A DNA stretch of 9,256 nt, taken from positions 1 through 9,256 of the forward strand of contig DAJW01000083.1 of the NCBI GenBank assembly GCA_002496485.1, written 5' to 3'. This document shows positions 1-6,112 of the stretch, in pieces (the stretch's first letter is position 1; each line of letters begins with the position of its first letter). The notes under the pieces were generated by a model. It worked only from the letters and a program-made list of their open reading frames with translations, was not told the DNA's origin and made no database searches. A program made the position numbers and the translations under genes. This stretch comes from Euryarchaeota archaeon UBA36. Its GTDB lineage: Archaea; Thermoplasmatota; Poseidoniia; Poseidoniales; Thalassarchaeaceae.

Positions 1-400
1 TACCCATTCCTGAATCTTCTGACAATACCTTTCTTCGTTGCTCTTCAAGTAAAGAGATTAGCCCAGATACTCTAGCTGGCGTTGTATAATATAAATTCAC
101 TTCTACAGGGCAACCTAATGCTGCAGCTACTCTGATACAATATTCCCCAGCTAGTACAACTGTATTACCATTCACCGAAATTACCGGCTTTTTGGCAGCT
201 TTCAATCTAGCAGATACTTCTCTTATGGCCAATTTTGCAATTTTACTAGTTTTCTCACCTAATAAGTAATCAAATGCTTCCCCCCTTCCATGTGCAATTA
301 ATGCAGAATCTGCCAAGAGGCCTTCATTGGAACCATTTACTATTTTAGCTCTAGAAATTAGGGATTTTTTTCTAGGATGACTATCAGGGATTTTAACCAT
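1..400 (-). CDS. 4-phosphopantoate--beta-alanine ligase (archaeal phosphopantothenate synthetase), partial, C-terminus off the left edge
   Basis: Cytosolic enzyme of archaeal coenzyme A synthesis. The family joins 4-phosphopantoate to beta-alanine using ATP, giving 4'-phosphopantothenate, and replaces bacterial PanC. The ORF starts at the ATG at 400-398 and stays open to base 1, showing 133 residues, about half of the usual ~250. Seen directly: the N-terminal IPxSHPR signature (residues 4-10), the strongly conserved IAHGRGEAFDYLLGE block (35-49) and the PVISVNGN stretch (72-79), which follow the family consensus in order. The start is supported by GGAG at 413-410, 9 nt upstream, and by an 8-bp overlap with the nadC stop, which implies translational coupling. 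It is the last visible gene of the minus-strand operon. The family call is confident; only the C-terminal half is unseen. Confidence 0.92.
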   Translation of the reverse strand, partial: MVKIPDSHPRKKSLISRAKIVNGSNEGLLADSALIAHGRGEAFDYLLGEKTSKIAKLAIREVSARLKAAKKPVISVNGNTVVLAGEYCIRVAAALGCPVEVNLYYTTPARVSGLISLLEEQRRKVLSEDSGMG

Positions 401-1325
401 TGTTACCAACTCCAAAAATCATCGAAAAATCCAACGGCACTATTCCTAAATTCAGTGAGCTAGATGAAACTAAATCCACTCCGCTAGATCTCCAATCAAC
501 CAAAGAATCAAGCGTTACTCCACCCGAACCCTCAATAATAAATGAATTTCTGATATTTTCAGAAATTAAAAAATCACAAAATTCCTTAGCCTGTGTAGGT
601 CCGATATTATCTACCATAATTGTAATCTTTTTATTCTGATTAGACTCATTCAATTTCCAACTTTTTGCTACTTGAATTCCTTGGGTTATATCAGTAACCT
701 CAATAACAACAAAATTCTCGAATTTTTCCATATCAATCGAAGAAATAATGTTGGACAAATTCTCTTCTTCACTTTCCAAAGAGCTCCTCAAAGAAAAAAA
801 ATCATTTTCTTTAATCATTAATGCATCGCCCCTACTTAATCTGTGAGTAAGCCCTCCACCAATGTGAACTGCCCATTTATCTAGTAGTCCCCAATTAGTT
901 TTTCTTGTTGAAGCAATTTTAATTGGTTTTGCCGCTTCAACCCATCGTAAAGTATTGCTTGCAATTCCAGATAATCGACTGATTATGTTCAAAAGTATCC
1001 TTTCCAACAACAATATATCCTTTGCTTTTCCAATAATCTTTACAATACTGTCTCCTGAATAGATTTTTTCACCATTCTCTACCATCCAGATTACATCAAT
1101 TTGGTCGAAAAAATTATTGAAAAATCTATTCGCAATTAATTCACCGCAGAAGATGCCCGAAGACTTGGAAAAAACTACAGCTTCAATAATTTTTTCAGTA
1201 CCTTGTCCACCGAAATCATCCTCGACCATAGAATATAACCATCTATCAATCGATTCTGTGAATAAATTTGTCAATCTTCCGTTACTTGATAACTTCTCAG
1301 ACCTGTCGTGCGGTAATCTAAACAT
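393..1325 (-). CDS. nadC: nicotinate-nucleotide pyrophosphorylase (quinolinate phosphoribosyltransferase)
   Basis: Cytosolic enzyme of de novo NAD synthesis: quinolinate + PRPP gives nicotinate mononucleotide, CO2 and PPi. The 310 residues are slightly longer than the usual ~280. Family landmarks appear in order: the helix LLERILLNIISRLSGIA (106-122), TRKT (140-143), GGGLTHR (156-162), IKEND (171-175), the acidic IEVTD strand (208-212), MVDN (237-240) and EGSGGV (265-270), with the expected substrate-binding Arg, Lys, Glu and Asp. Two variations: TRKT is followed by NWGLLDK instead of the common xPGLR, and the C-terminal SxGALTHS-like motif reads SSSSLNLG. The gene lies 51 bp after pcc1 and overlaps the next gene by 8 bp. 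An A/T-rich tract at about 1338-1352 could be an internal promoter but is too close to the ATG to be convincing. No quinolinate synthase (NadA) or NadB is visible in the window. Confidence 0.92.
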   Translation of the reverse strand: MFRLPHDRSEKLSSNGRLTNLFTESIDRWLYSMVEDDFGGQGTEKIIEAVVFSKSSGIFCGELIANRFFNNFFDQIDVIWMVENGEKIYSGDSIVKIIGKAKDILLLERILLNIISRLSGIASNTLRWVEAAKPIKIASTRKTNWGLLDKWAVHIGGGLTHRLSRGDALMIKENDFFSLRSSLESEEENLSNIISSIDMEKFENFVVIEVTDITQGIQVAKSWKLNESNQNKKITIMVDNIGPTQAKEFCDFLISENIRNSFIIEGSGGVTLDSLVDWRSSGVDLVSSSSLNLGIVPLDFSMIFGVGNNG

Positions 1326-1376
1326 ACGAATTCCCGCTAATATTTTTTATTTGAGTAGTACCAAACATAATTCACA

Positions 1377-1616
1377 TCATTTAATTTTTTCAAAACTTGC
1401 TTCCACTGCTGATAGACATGATAGAATATCATCAACTGTATAACGAAGTGTACTGAGATTTTCACTTTTTATCGAAATTATTAATTTTGATACATCTTCT
1501 TCTTGGATAATTTCCATTTCAAACGACTCCGGATCATCCGGTCCGATAGATAACATTAGAGATTCAGCCATCTCCTTAGTTCCACTCCAAATAATCTGTG
1601 TATTATTACCATTCAT
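1377..1616 (-). CDS. pcc1: KEOPS complex subunit Pcc1 (CTAG/Pcc1 family)
   Basis: Small 79-residue protein matching the usual size of archaeal Pcc1. Pcc1 is the dimerisation subunit of the KEOPS complex (Kae1, Bud32, Cgi121, Pcc1), which transfers threonylcarbamoyl to A37 of ANN-decoding tRNAs (t6A). Visible support is the family layout: an N-terminal strand, a helix followed by SIGPDDPE (residues 23-30), a strand ending in KLIISIKSENLSTLR (44-58) and a long C-terminal helix TVDDILSCLSAVEASFEKI, in which the S-x-N-L-S-x-L-R segment resembles the Pcc1 'a-x-d-l-x-a-L-R' pattern. It starts 17 bp after the DUF373 stop and precedes nadC, so it is probably co-transcribed with priL. Small size and low information content keep the call below certain. 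The other KEOPS subunits are not in this window. Confidence 0.8.
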   Translation of the reverse strand: MNGNNTQIIWSGTKEMAESLMLSIGPDDPESFEMEIIQEEDVSKLIISIKSENLSTLRYTVDDILSCLSAVEASFEKIK

Positions 1617-1633
1617 ATTATCTACCGATGATA

Positions 1634-2752
1634 TCAGACTCCCCAGAATCTATTTTCTGAGACTAATTCATCATCCTCTGAAAAAGACTGAACTATTACT
1701 CTCAACATGTAGTATAGTACTAGAGTAATTACTGGCAAATACCAATCATTGTATATTTGACTGGTTGTAACATCATAATCACCAACTCCAAGTACCTGAA
1801 TTGTTACTGAGAGAATTGCGTCTGCAAATGTATAAGCAACTGCCCCCAAACCTATCAAAAGTACTGTTCTTCCGGTAAATGAACCCTCTTTCCATCTTAG
1901 TACCCCTAGCGATAATGAAAATGAAAATAATGAAATTAATAACCAAGGTAAGACTTCATCGAATGTTGTAATCACTTGCAAGACAACAGTTTGATTAATA
2001 TCAGGCTCAGTCATTTTCTGATATGAGAGTAATATAGCTAACAATATGGATATAATTGAAAGTCCCCATAGTAATGAGGAGAAAAGTCCACCAGTTGCAC
2101 TGTCTCTCATGTCCATCATCAACCTCTCCATTTGTTGTTCCCATCCCAGTCCTTTCTGGAGTAACCAGACCCCTATTATTAGAGGAAGGGCCCCAATCAA
2201 AACAATTCCATTAGGAAGCATTAATCCCAAGCCCAAAATAATCATAAAAATAGAGAGTGGAACCAATAATCTAGCACGAAATCTAGGGTCTTCTATTGCC
2301 TTGACTATGTAATAATAAGTTCCTTCGATGCCCTTTGACTGCCTTACAATTATCTTCTCTATTGTATCCACTCTGAGTCTTGAAGTGATAATTGGTAGTG
2401 CTGCTTCATCATCAGCACCATCGGTTACCAATAGTGCAGTATCAGGTTGAAACTCTTGAATAACTTCATCTAATTGACTAGCAATAGCCCTATCACTTCT
2501 GGGACCTACTCTCACATCTCCGGTTAGAATTGCGATCTCAACTTCGTCGCTCGGCTCAGCGTTCTCAGCTAATCTATCGTGATGATTCAATGCACCTAAT
2601 ATGGCATTAGTATCAGATTCTTCCGGATCCGCTATTCCCAATCTAAGTGCAGCAGTAAGTGCTGATTTTCGTCCAATCACAGGTCCTCGAATGCCCGCTT
2701 TGACACCTAAATCATTATCCCTATCAATCGTGATAACCAGTGTTCTGACCAT
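1634..2752 (-). CDS. DUF373 family membrane protein
   Basis: An archaeal family of unknown function; 372 residues is about normal. The N-terminal ~160 residues form a soluble, probably cytosolic domain with DUF373 landmarks: TIDRDNDLG (8-16), the GPVIGR turn (23-28), ADPEESDTNA (41-50), TGDVRVG (77-83) and VTDGADDE (109-116). The repeated acidic clusters are suggestive of metal or nucleotide binding, but this is inference. The C-terminal half has about six hydrophobic segments, near 162-180, 182-199, 223-243, 265-285, 296-316 and 337-355, followed by an acidic tail. The ATG at 2752 is well supported by an AGGAGAGGT tract a few bases upstream. It lies 34 bp after priL and 17 bp before pcc1, inside the housekeeping operon, which suggests a conserved cellular role without revealing it. 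The family assignment is confident. Confidence 0.9.
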   Translation of the reverse strand: MVRTLVITIDRDNDLGVKAGIRGPVIGRKSALTAALRLGIADPEESDTNAILGALNHHDRLAENAEPSDEVEIAILTGDVRVGPRSDRAIASQLDEVIQEFQPDTALLVTDGADDEAALPIITSRLRVDTIEKIIVRQSKGIEGTYYYIVKAIEDPRFRARLLVPLSIFMIILGLGLMLPNGIVLIGALPLIIGVWLLQKGLGWEQQMERLMMDMRDSATGGLFSSLLWGLSIISILLAILLSYQKMTEPDINQTVVLQVITTFDEVLPWLLISLFSFSLSLGVLRWKEGSFTGRTVLLIGLGAVAYTFADAILSVTIQVLGVGDYDVTTSQIYNDWYLPVITLVLYYMLRVIVQSFSEDDELVSENRFWGV

Positions 2753-2764
2753 GGAACCTCTCCT
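2753..2764 (-). promoter_or_regulatory. ribosome binding site of the DUF373 gene
   Basis: Read on the minus strand, AGGAGAGGTTCC directly precedes the ATG at 2752. It offers two overlapping Shine-Dalgarno matches (GGAG at 7-nt spacing and GAGGT at 3-nt spacing) to the archaeal 16S 3' end. This fixes the start and shows that internal operon genes use SD-led initiation. Confidence 0.65.
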
Positions 2765-2786
2765 AATGATTGTAGGGCTACCCTAC

Positions 2787-3953
2787 TTAAGAGTCATCGC
2801 CCAAATTGTGCACCTCACTTGTTTCTTTTTCGATATCCTGTGAACTCATCACGAATCTTCCTTTTTGTTTAATTCTAATATATTTCAGAGGATGATCCAT
2901 CCATTCCTGATCACACAAAGAGTCATCCCCTACTTGGACAGGACATCTGGCATTAGTCTTTAATGAAGAACATCCATGAGGTGTATATTCTCGTTCATAG
3001 ATTTGATTTACTTGGTAACTTGTAGTATCAGATTCATAATCTGGAGCATTACTGAAAAAGGAACAGGTTTGCTCTTGAGGAATCCCAATTGATCTAGAGA
3101 ATGCGGCTAAAAATACTCTACCTGCATGATTAACATTTATTCCTTGATTCAACTCACTGATTGCAGACTCAAAACAAGGTGGCCAGTCTTCTCTTAAAGC
3201 AGCATTTACTGGCATTTCAGCTTCAACCTGTTCAGACATCAAACTCATTATCTTCTCTACAGATTCGGAAAATTTAGATGCAAATTCATCATCCATTCTA
3301 GCCATCCTTTCAATGCAATTATTGTATAATTGCTGTCTGATTCTTTCTTTAATAAGTCTTGAAGTCCGTCCTGAACTTGATTCTCCAAATCCTGAATTCA
3401 AACAAACCCAACCATTACTGACTGGTCTATTGACTAACCTCCAATATTTTCCAGATATTTTTGGACTTAGCTCTATAAAATCAGATAGTGGAACCCAATA
3501 TTCAGGCTCACCCGTCTCACTTTCTCGTAAATCAATTGAAGAAAGATAAGTACTAGAAATCAAAGAAAAACTACTCTCTTCCAAGCCCATTAATTGATCA
3601 GCCCTACTTGCTTCTCCTTCTACCCATCTTGCTAACAATCTTTCATCAAATGATGCACAAACAACTAACATAGAATGAAGAAAGGATAAAAATTCCATCA
3701 TTCTTCCTATTTCTGTGGATACATCTAAAGAATAAGAAATTCCCATAGAATTTTTTTGAACAATTGAATCGATAAGTCTAACTCTTGCTTTAATTCTTAT
3801 ATCCTCCAACCAAGGAGCATCAATTAAATCCTCAATTGTAATATTATTTTCTTCCAATAATTCCTTCAAGAAAGCTTCACTCTGAGGTAAAAATGGATAT
3901 CTTGCTAACAACCCCTCATCCTCAATATCTGGAACCACAAGTGGGATTGGCAT
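2787..3953 (-). CDS. priL: DNA primase large subunit (iron-sulfur protein)
   Basis: Regulatory subunit of the archaeal/eukaryotic-type primase. With the catalytic PriS it makes RNA/DNA primers at replication forks; PriS is not in this window. Length is 388 residues, normal for archaeal PriL. The N-terminal helical domain begins with a typical LLARYPFLPQS segment (15-25). The C-terminal domain carries the four cysteines expected to bind a 4Fe-4S cluster: C260 in DWPPC, C328 in PHGC, C337 in ARCP and C347 in SLC, followed by the conserved HPLKY (354-358). The stretch NVNHAGRVFLAAFSRSIG (273-290) between the first two cysteines matches the family's H-x-x-R-f-l-x-a-f-L-x-x-i-G signature. C297 is extra and not expected to be a ligand. 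It is the first gene of the minus-strand operon. The start at 3953 puts the YPF motif at the usual distance from the N-terminus; no clear Shine-Dalgarno precedes it. Confidence 0.93.
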   Translation of the reverse strand: MPIPLVVPDIEDEGLLARYPFLPQSEAFLKELLEENNITIEDLIDAPWLEDIRIKARVRLIDSIVQKNSMGISYSLDVSTEIGRMMEFLSFLHSMLVVCASFDERLLARWVEGEASRADQLMGLEESSFSLISSTYLSSIDLRESETGEPEYWVPLSDFIELSPKISGKYWRLVNRPVSNGWVCLNSGFGESSSGRTSRLIKERIRQQLYNNCIERMARMDDEFASKFSESVEKIMSLMSEQVEAEMPVNAALREDWPPCFESAISELNQGINVNHAGRVFLAAFSRSIGIPQEQTCSFFSNAPDYESDTTSYQVNQIYEREYTPHGCSSLKTNARCPVQVGDDSLCDQEWMDHPLKYIRIKQKGRFVMSSQDIEKETSEVHNLGDDS

Positions 3954-4011
3954 GGCATCTAGTCAGCAGCTAGGGTTCTTGAACACTCACCTGTCCCTTC
4001 CACTGGAGATT
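3954..4011. promoter_or_regulatory. short divergent intergenic region between priL and the mptE-like gene
   Basis: If the mptE-like gene starts at 4012, these 58 bp must hold, or lie next to, the promoters for the whole minus-strand operon and for the plus-strand gene. No convincing TATA box is visible; the stretch is not A/T-rich. The only structure noticed is a small imperfect palindrome, GTTCTTGAAC at 3975-3984. The promoter role is inferred purely from the divergent layout. Confidence 0.3.
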
Positions 4012-4773
4012 ATGGATAACGAAGCACCCTTTCCTCTAAATCCTGTAGACATCAGACTGTTGGAATTACAGGATAAAATTAGAGATTTCTTCAATTGGAA
4101 ACTCGTAGATGATTACCTAAGTGCTAATCATTTATTGGCTACAGTTGAAAAAACCTCAGTAAATCTGTGGACAAGACAAAATAGGGCAATCACTCTAGGA
4201 AGACTCATTACAGAATTGACACTTAATAAACCAAAAATTACGGTTATTGGTGCTGCCGTAGAAGTCGATGAGTTATCTCGATCACTAGAAAAACCAGGAA
4301 AAATTGTAGCTGCAGACGGAGCTGTAGGGATTTTCTCTAATCTCCCAAAAAATCTTAATCAAGTAGCATGGTCAAGGCTTTCTTGTATTGTTAGCGATGG
4401 AGACGGTGGGATGGGAACGGAGCTAGCCTTCGACAAAAAAATCCCATTCATTCTTCATTCACACGGCGACAATAGAAAAGATTGGACAAATCTGATCGAA
4501 AAGGGCACTAAAATGCCAACTCAACCCGAATTAGTATTAACCCATCAAACACCTCAAGTAATTGAAGGAATGCATAATCCTGGTGGATTTACTGACGGAG
4601 ATAGAGCTCTATGTTTCTTACTTTCTTTAGGGGTAAAAAAATCTCAATTAGAGATAATTGGAACTAGAACTGACCTGGTTGGAGAATGGTCTGGTAAAAC
4701 TAATCCGAAAACTAAATTGAAGAAGCTTAAATGGATGGAAAGAGTTTTACAAATACTGGATATCAAATTATAA
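4012..4773 (+). CDS. mptE: 6-hydroxymethylpterin pyrophosphokinase, MptE-like (DUF115)
   Basis: Archaeal MptE transfers pyrophosphate from ATP to 6-hydroxymethyl-7,8-dihydropterin on the way to folate or tetrahydromethanopterin, replacing bacterial FolK. Numbering from the ATG at 4012 (253 residues), the DUF115 landmarks are all present: AADGA (100-104), IVSDGDGG (126-133), the HSHGDN motif (149-154), GGFTDGDRA (191-199) and a C-terminal DLVGEWSGKTNP followed by TKLKKLKWM. The aspartates and histidines of the SDGDG and HxHGDN motifs are the likely metal/ATP site. The frame is open 20 codons further, to an ATG at 3952, but that ATG overlaps the priL start codon and lacks a Shine-Dalgarno. The internal ATG has GGAG at 4005-4008 (short, 3-nt spacing), leaves room for promoters and fits the family N-terminus better. 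It converges on the DUF2135-like gene with 3 bp between stops. The exact pterin substrate is inferred from the family. Confidence 0.88.
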   Translation: MDNEAPFPLNPVDIRLLELQDKIRDFFNWKLVDDYLSANHLLATVEKTSVNLWTRQNRAITLGRLITELTLNKPKITVIGAAVEVDELSRSLEKPGKIVAADGAVGIFSNLPKNLNQVAWSRLSCIVSDGDGGMGTELAFDKKIPFILHSHGDNRKDWTNLIEKGTKMPTQPELVLTHQTPQVIEGMHNPGGFTDGDRALCFLLSLGVKKSQLEIIGTRTDLVGEWSGKTNPKTKLKKLKWMERVLQILDIKL

Positions 4774-4776
4774 ATT

Positions 4777-5955
4777 TTATACTTCAAAAGTCCCAACTTC
4801 TATTTCTGATCCATCACTATTAATTGTTCCATTTAATTCCTCAATATTACCTTTATTATTGATAGTAATATTGTATGATGACTCAGAATCCTGATTGTCT
4901 GATTCAAGATGTTTTATCATAATTCTGTAAGTTCCAGTTTGTAGACTATCATCCAATTTAATCTCTTGTCTTTTAACTTCTGGATCGTAATTATCCATAT
5001 CGAAACTTCCGTTTGCCGAAGATTCGCTGAAGAAAGAGACTATTTCTTCTTCAGGAGTAATTATTGATAGAGCTAAGTCAGATTCAGCCGTCCAATCCAA
5101 AACTACAGATACTCCTTCACTGGAAGTACCTATCCTTTTTCTCATTGCATCCACCTCTCTTGATTCAGCAAACTCTTCTTGATCTTGCGTACTTTCCTTA
5201 ATGCTCGCAGATTCTTGCTCTGTTCCGGGTTCAGCTATTGCAAATTTCGCGACAAACTGCAAATCATTACTTTTAACCAATGATCCCTCATAAAATCTCT
5301 TACTTTCGCCTATGGAAAGACTCACAGAATAATTTGTATCGTTTTTTCTATGAATACGATTCAAAAAAGGAGCCCATGAAAAAATTCCCTTGGTGTGTAT
5401 TTTATAATGCCTTATGCCGATTCTATATACGCCTGGAGGCGGAGTTTTTGTCCAAACAATATTTTCGACAGGAGTCTTGGAAGTTGGTTTAAAATTCATA
5501 TCTATATCTAACTCACCACCACATGAAGATTTTCTATTGTCATGATAAATATGTTCACCACTAGGTGTGATCAGGTGTAAATCTAAATCATTCCAATTAT
5601 TCCACATAAGGCTAACTTGTACAGAACCTCGTTTAGCGCCTTCCCTCTCTAATCTCTTCTCTAATGCCGAAAGCTCTTTTGCACTAATTTCTGCTTCTTG
5701 CACCCCCGCACCTATTACTGACCCGTCTCCAAGGGAGTCAGCAGTAATTGTTGTTAGAGATCTATCTCTCCTATTACTTCTCCTTCTTGCAACAGCTCTA
5801 TCAGAGATATGATCAGGTAAATTACCCCTTGTTGAAGGCAAAATAGTCCTTCTTTTACCCGATCTCGCAATACGATATAATCCAATAAAAATTGGTAAAA
5901 TCGCTACTCCAATGACTAGCAGGGATGGCAGGTCCACGTAGCCGAACGGGAGCAA
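4777..5955 (-). CDS. single-pass membrane protein with two YfaP/DUF2135-like beta domains
   Basis: 392 residues from a TTG at 5955; function unknown. Seen in order: one hydrophobic helix at 10-29; an Arg/Lys-rich linker (28-66, including ARRRSNRRDR); a short charged possible coiled coil (87-108); a beta domain at about 111-240; an acidic linker (241-272); and a second related domain at about 281-392. Domain 1 carries YfaP/DUF2135 hallmarks: WNNWNDLDLHLITPSGE (118-134), CGGELDIDMN (145-154), ENIVW (164-168) and PPPGVYRIGIRHY (172-184). Domain 2 is a diverged copy: LDWTAESDLALSIITPEEE (286-304), FDMDN (318-322) and TGTYRIMIKHL (340-350). No ATG is available in frame: the frame is closed by a TGA at 5982-5980, and the next candidate is a GTG at 5937, which would still keep the helix. 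The gene is divergent from the large surface-protein gene. The positive-inside rule suggests the beta domains face the cytoplasm, unlike typical YfaP proteins. Confidence 0.82.
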   Translation of the reverse strand: MLPFGYVDLPSLLVIGVAILPIFIGLYRIARSGKRRTILPSTRGNLPDHISDRAVARRRSNRRDRSLTTITADSLGDGSVIGAGVQEAEISAKELSALEKRLEREGAKRGSVQVSLMWNNWNDLDLHLITPSGEHIYHDNRKSSCGGELDIDMNFKPTSKTPVENIVWTKTPPPGVYRIGIRHYKIHTKGIFSWAPFLNRIHRKNDTNYSVSLSIGESKRFYEGSLVKSNDLQFVAKFAIAEPGTEQESASIKESTQDQEEFAESREVDAMRKRIGTSSEGVSVVLDWTAESDLALSIITPEEEIVSFFSESSANGSFDMDNYDPEVKRQEIKLDDSLQTGTYRIMIKHLESDNQDSESSYNITINNKGNIEELNGTINSDGSEIEVGTFEV

Positions 5956-5993
5956 TGTCTTTTCATTACATCGGTCAAATCATCCCAATAGAC

Positions 5994-5999
5994 ATAAAT
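5994..5999. promoter_or_regulatory. possible TATA-like element (ATAAAT / ATTTAT)
   Basis: The only box A-like hexamer noticed in the divergent region. On the minus strand it reads GATTTATG with purine-rich GAAGTA just upstream (BRE-like) and would place a transcript start about 15 nt before the TTG at 5955. On the plus strand it would give a leader of about 85 nt before the TTG at 6109. The match to TTTAWATA is partial, so this is weak. Confidence 0.22.
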
Positions 6000-6036
6000 C
6001 TACTTCATAGCCGGTTGTTTCATAATGAGGACAAGA

Positions 6037-6051
6037 CTCCTCTACGAGGAG
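6037..6051 (+). other. leader stem-loop upstream of the surface-protein gene
   Basis: CTCCTC (6037-6042) and GAGGAG (6046-6051) form a perfect 6-bp stem around a TAC loop. The 5' arm is complementary to Shine-Dalgarno-type sequence, so it could also pair with the GGAGGGG at 6048-6054 or with part of the GAGGTGA at 6098-6104. A regulatory role is inference. Confidence 0.35.
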
Positions 6052-6064
6052 GGGAGCGGAAGCG

Positions 6065-6112
6065 ATGGGATTAAGAAATTCCAGCAACTTCAAAAAAGAG
6101 GTGAAAAATTGA
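6065..6112 (+). CDS. possible 15-codon leader ORF coupled to the surface-protein gene
   Basis: ATG at 6065-6067 opens a 15-residue frame (MGLRNSSNFKKEVKN) ending in TGA at 6110-6112. The purine tract GGAGGGG (6048-6054) lies 10 nt upstream and could act as its ribosome binding site. Its stop overlaps the TTG start of the next gene as TTGA, the arrangement seen in translationally coupled archaeal and bacterial genes. The peptide is basic and without recognisable motifs. It may be chance: the frame is short, and the downstream gene has its own strong Shine-Dalgarno inside it. Confidence 0.28.
   Translation: MGLRNSSNFKKEVKN
6098..6104 (+). promoter_or_regulatory. strong Shine-Dalgarno that fixes the TTG start of the surface-protein gene
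   Basis: GAGGTGA is a 7-base match to the complement of the archaeal 16S 3' end, 4 nt before the TTG at 6109. The in-frame ATG at 6025 has no such site. Starting at TTG also gives a canonical signal peptide, so this site decides the start. Confidence 0.75.

Larger units (their letters stand above)
5956..6108. promoter_or_regulatory. divergent regulatory region between the DUF2135-like and Ig-repeat protein genes
   Basis: 153 bp lying between two outward-facing TTG starts. It holds an A/T-rich TATA-like element near 5994-5999, a perfect 6-bp stem-loop at 6037-6051, a purine-rich GGAGGGG tract at 6048-6054, a possible 15-codon leader ORF and the strong Shine-Dalgarno of the plus-strand gene. 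Promoter function is inferred from the layout. Confidence 0.5.

Noticed and set aside
400..639. Plus-strand open frame opposite nadC (likewise frames at 1117-1443, 2046-2312, 2601-2843, 3313-3549, 5280-5492 and 5567-5812).
   Set aside because: All lie antisense to well-identified genes, have no family features or ribosome binding sites, and look like shadow frames.
3975..3984. GTTCTTGAAC imperfect palindrome as an operator between priL and mptE-like genes.
   Set aside because: Only 4-nt arms; such a short palindrome is expected by chance and nothing else supports a binding site.
4774..4790. Transcription terminator between the convergent mptE-like and DUF2135-like genes.
   Set aside because: Only short A/T-rich sequence (ATTTTAT) is present, with no long T run on either strand.
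5916..5966. Small minus-strand ORF from an ATG at 5966 reading MKRHCSRS and ending after 16 codons.
   Set aside because: It runs out of frame into the start of the DUF2135-like gene and stops quickly. The composition is not protein-like and a frameshift repair would not improve the downstream N-terminus.
6025..6108. In-frame ATG at 6025 as the start of the surface protein, adding 28 residues.
   Set aside because: It lacks a Shine-Dalgarno, its first codons overlap the leader hairpin, and it would bury the clean MKK-type signal peptide behind a charged extension. The TTG at 6109 has GAGGTGA at good spacing.
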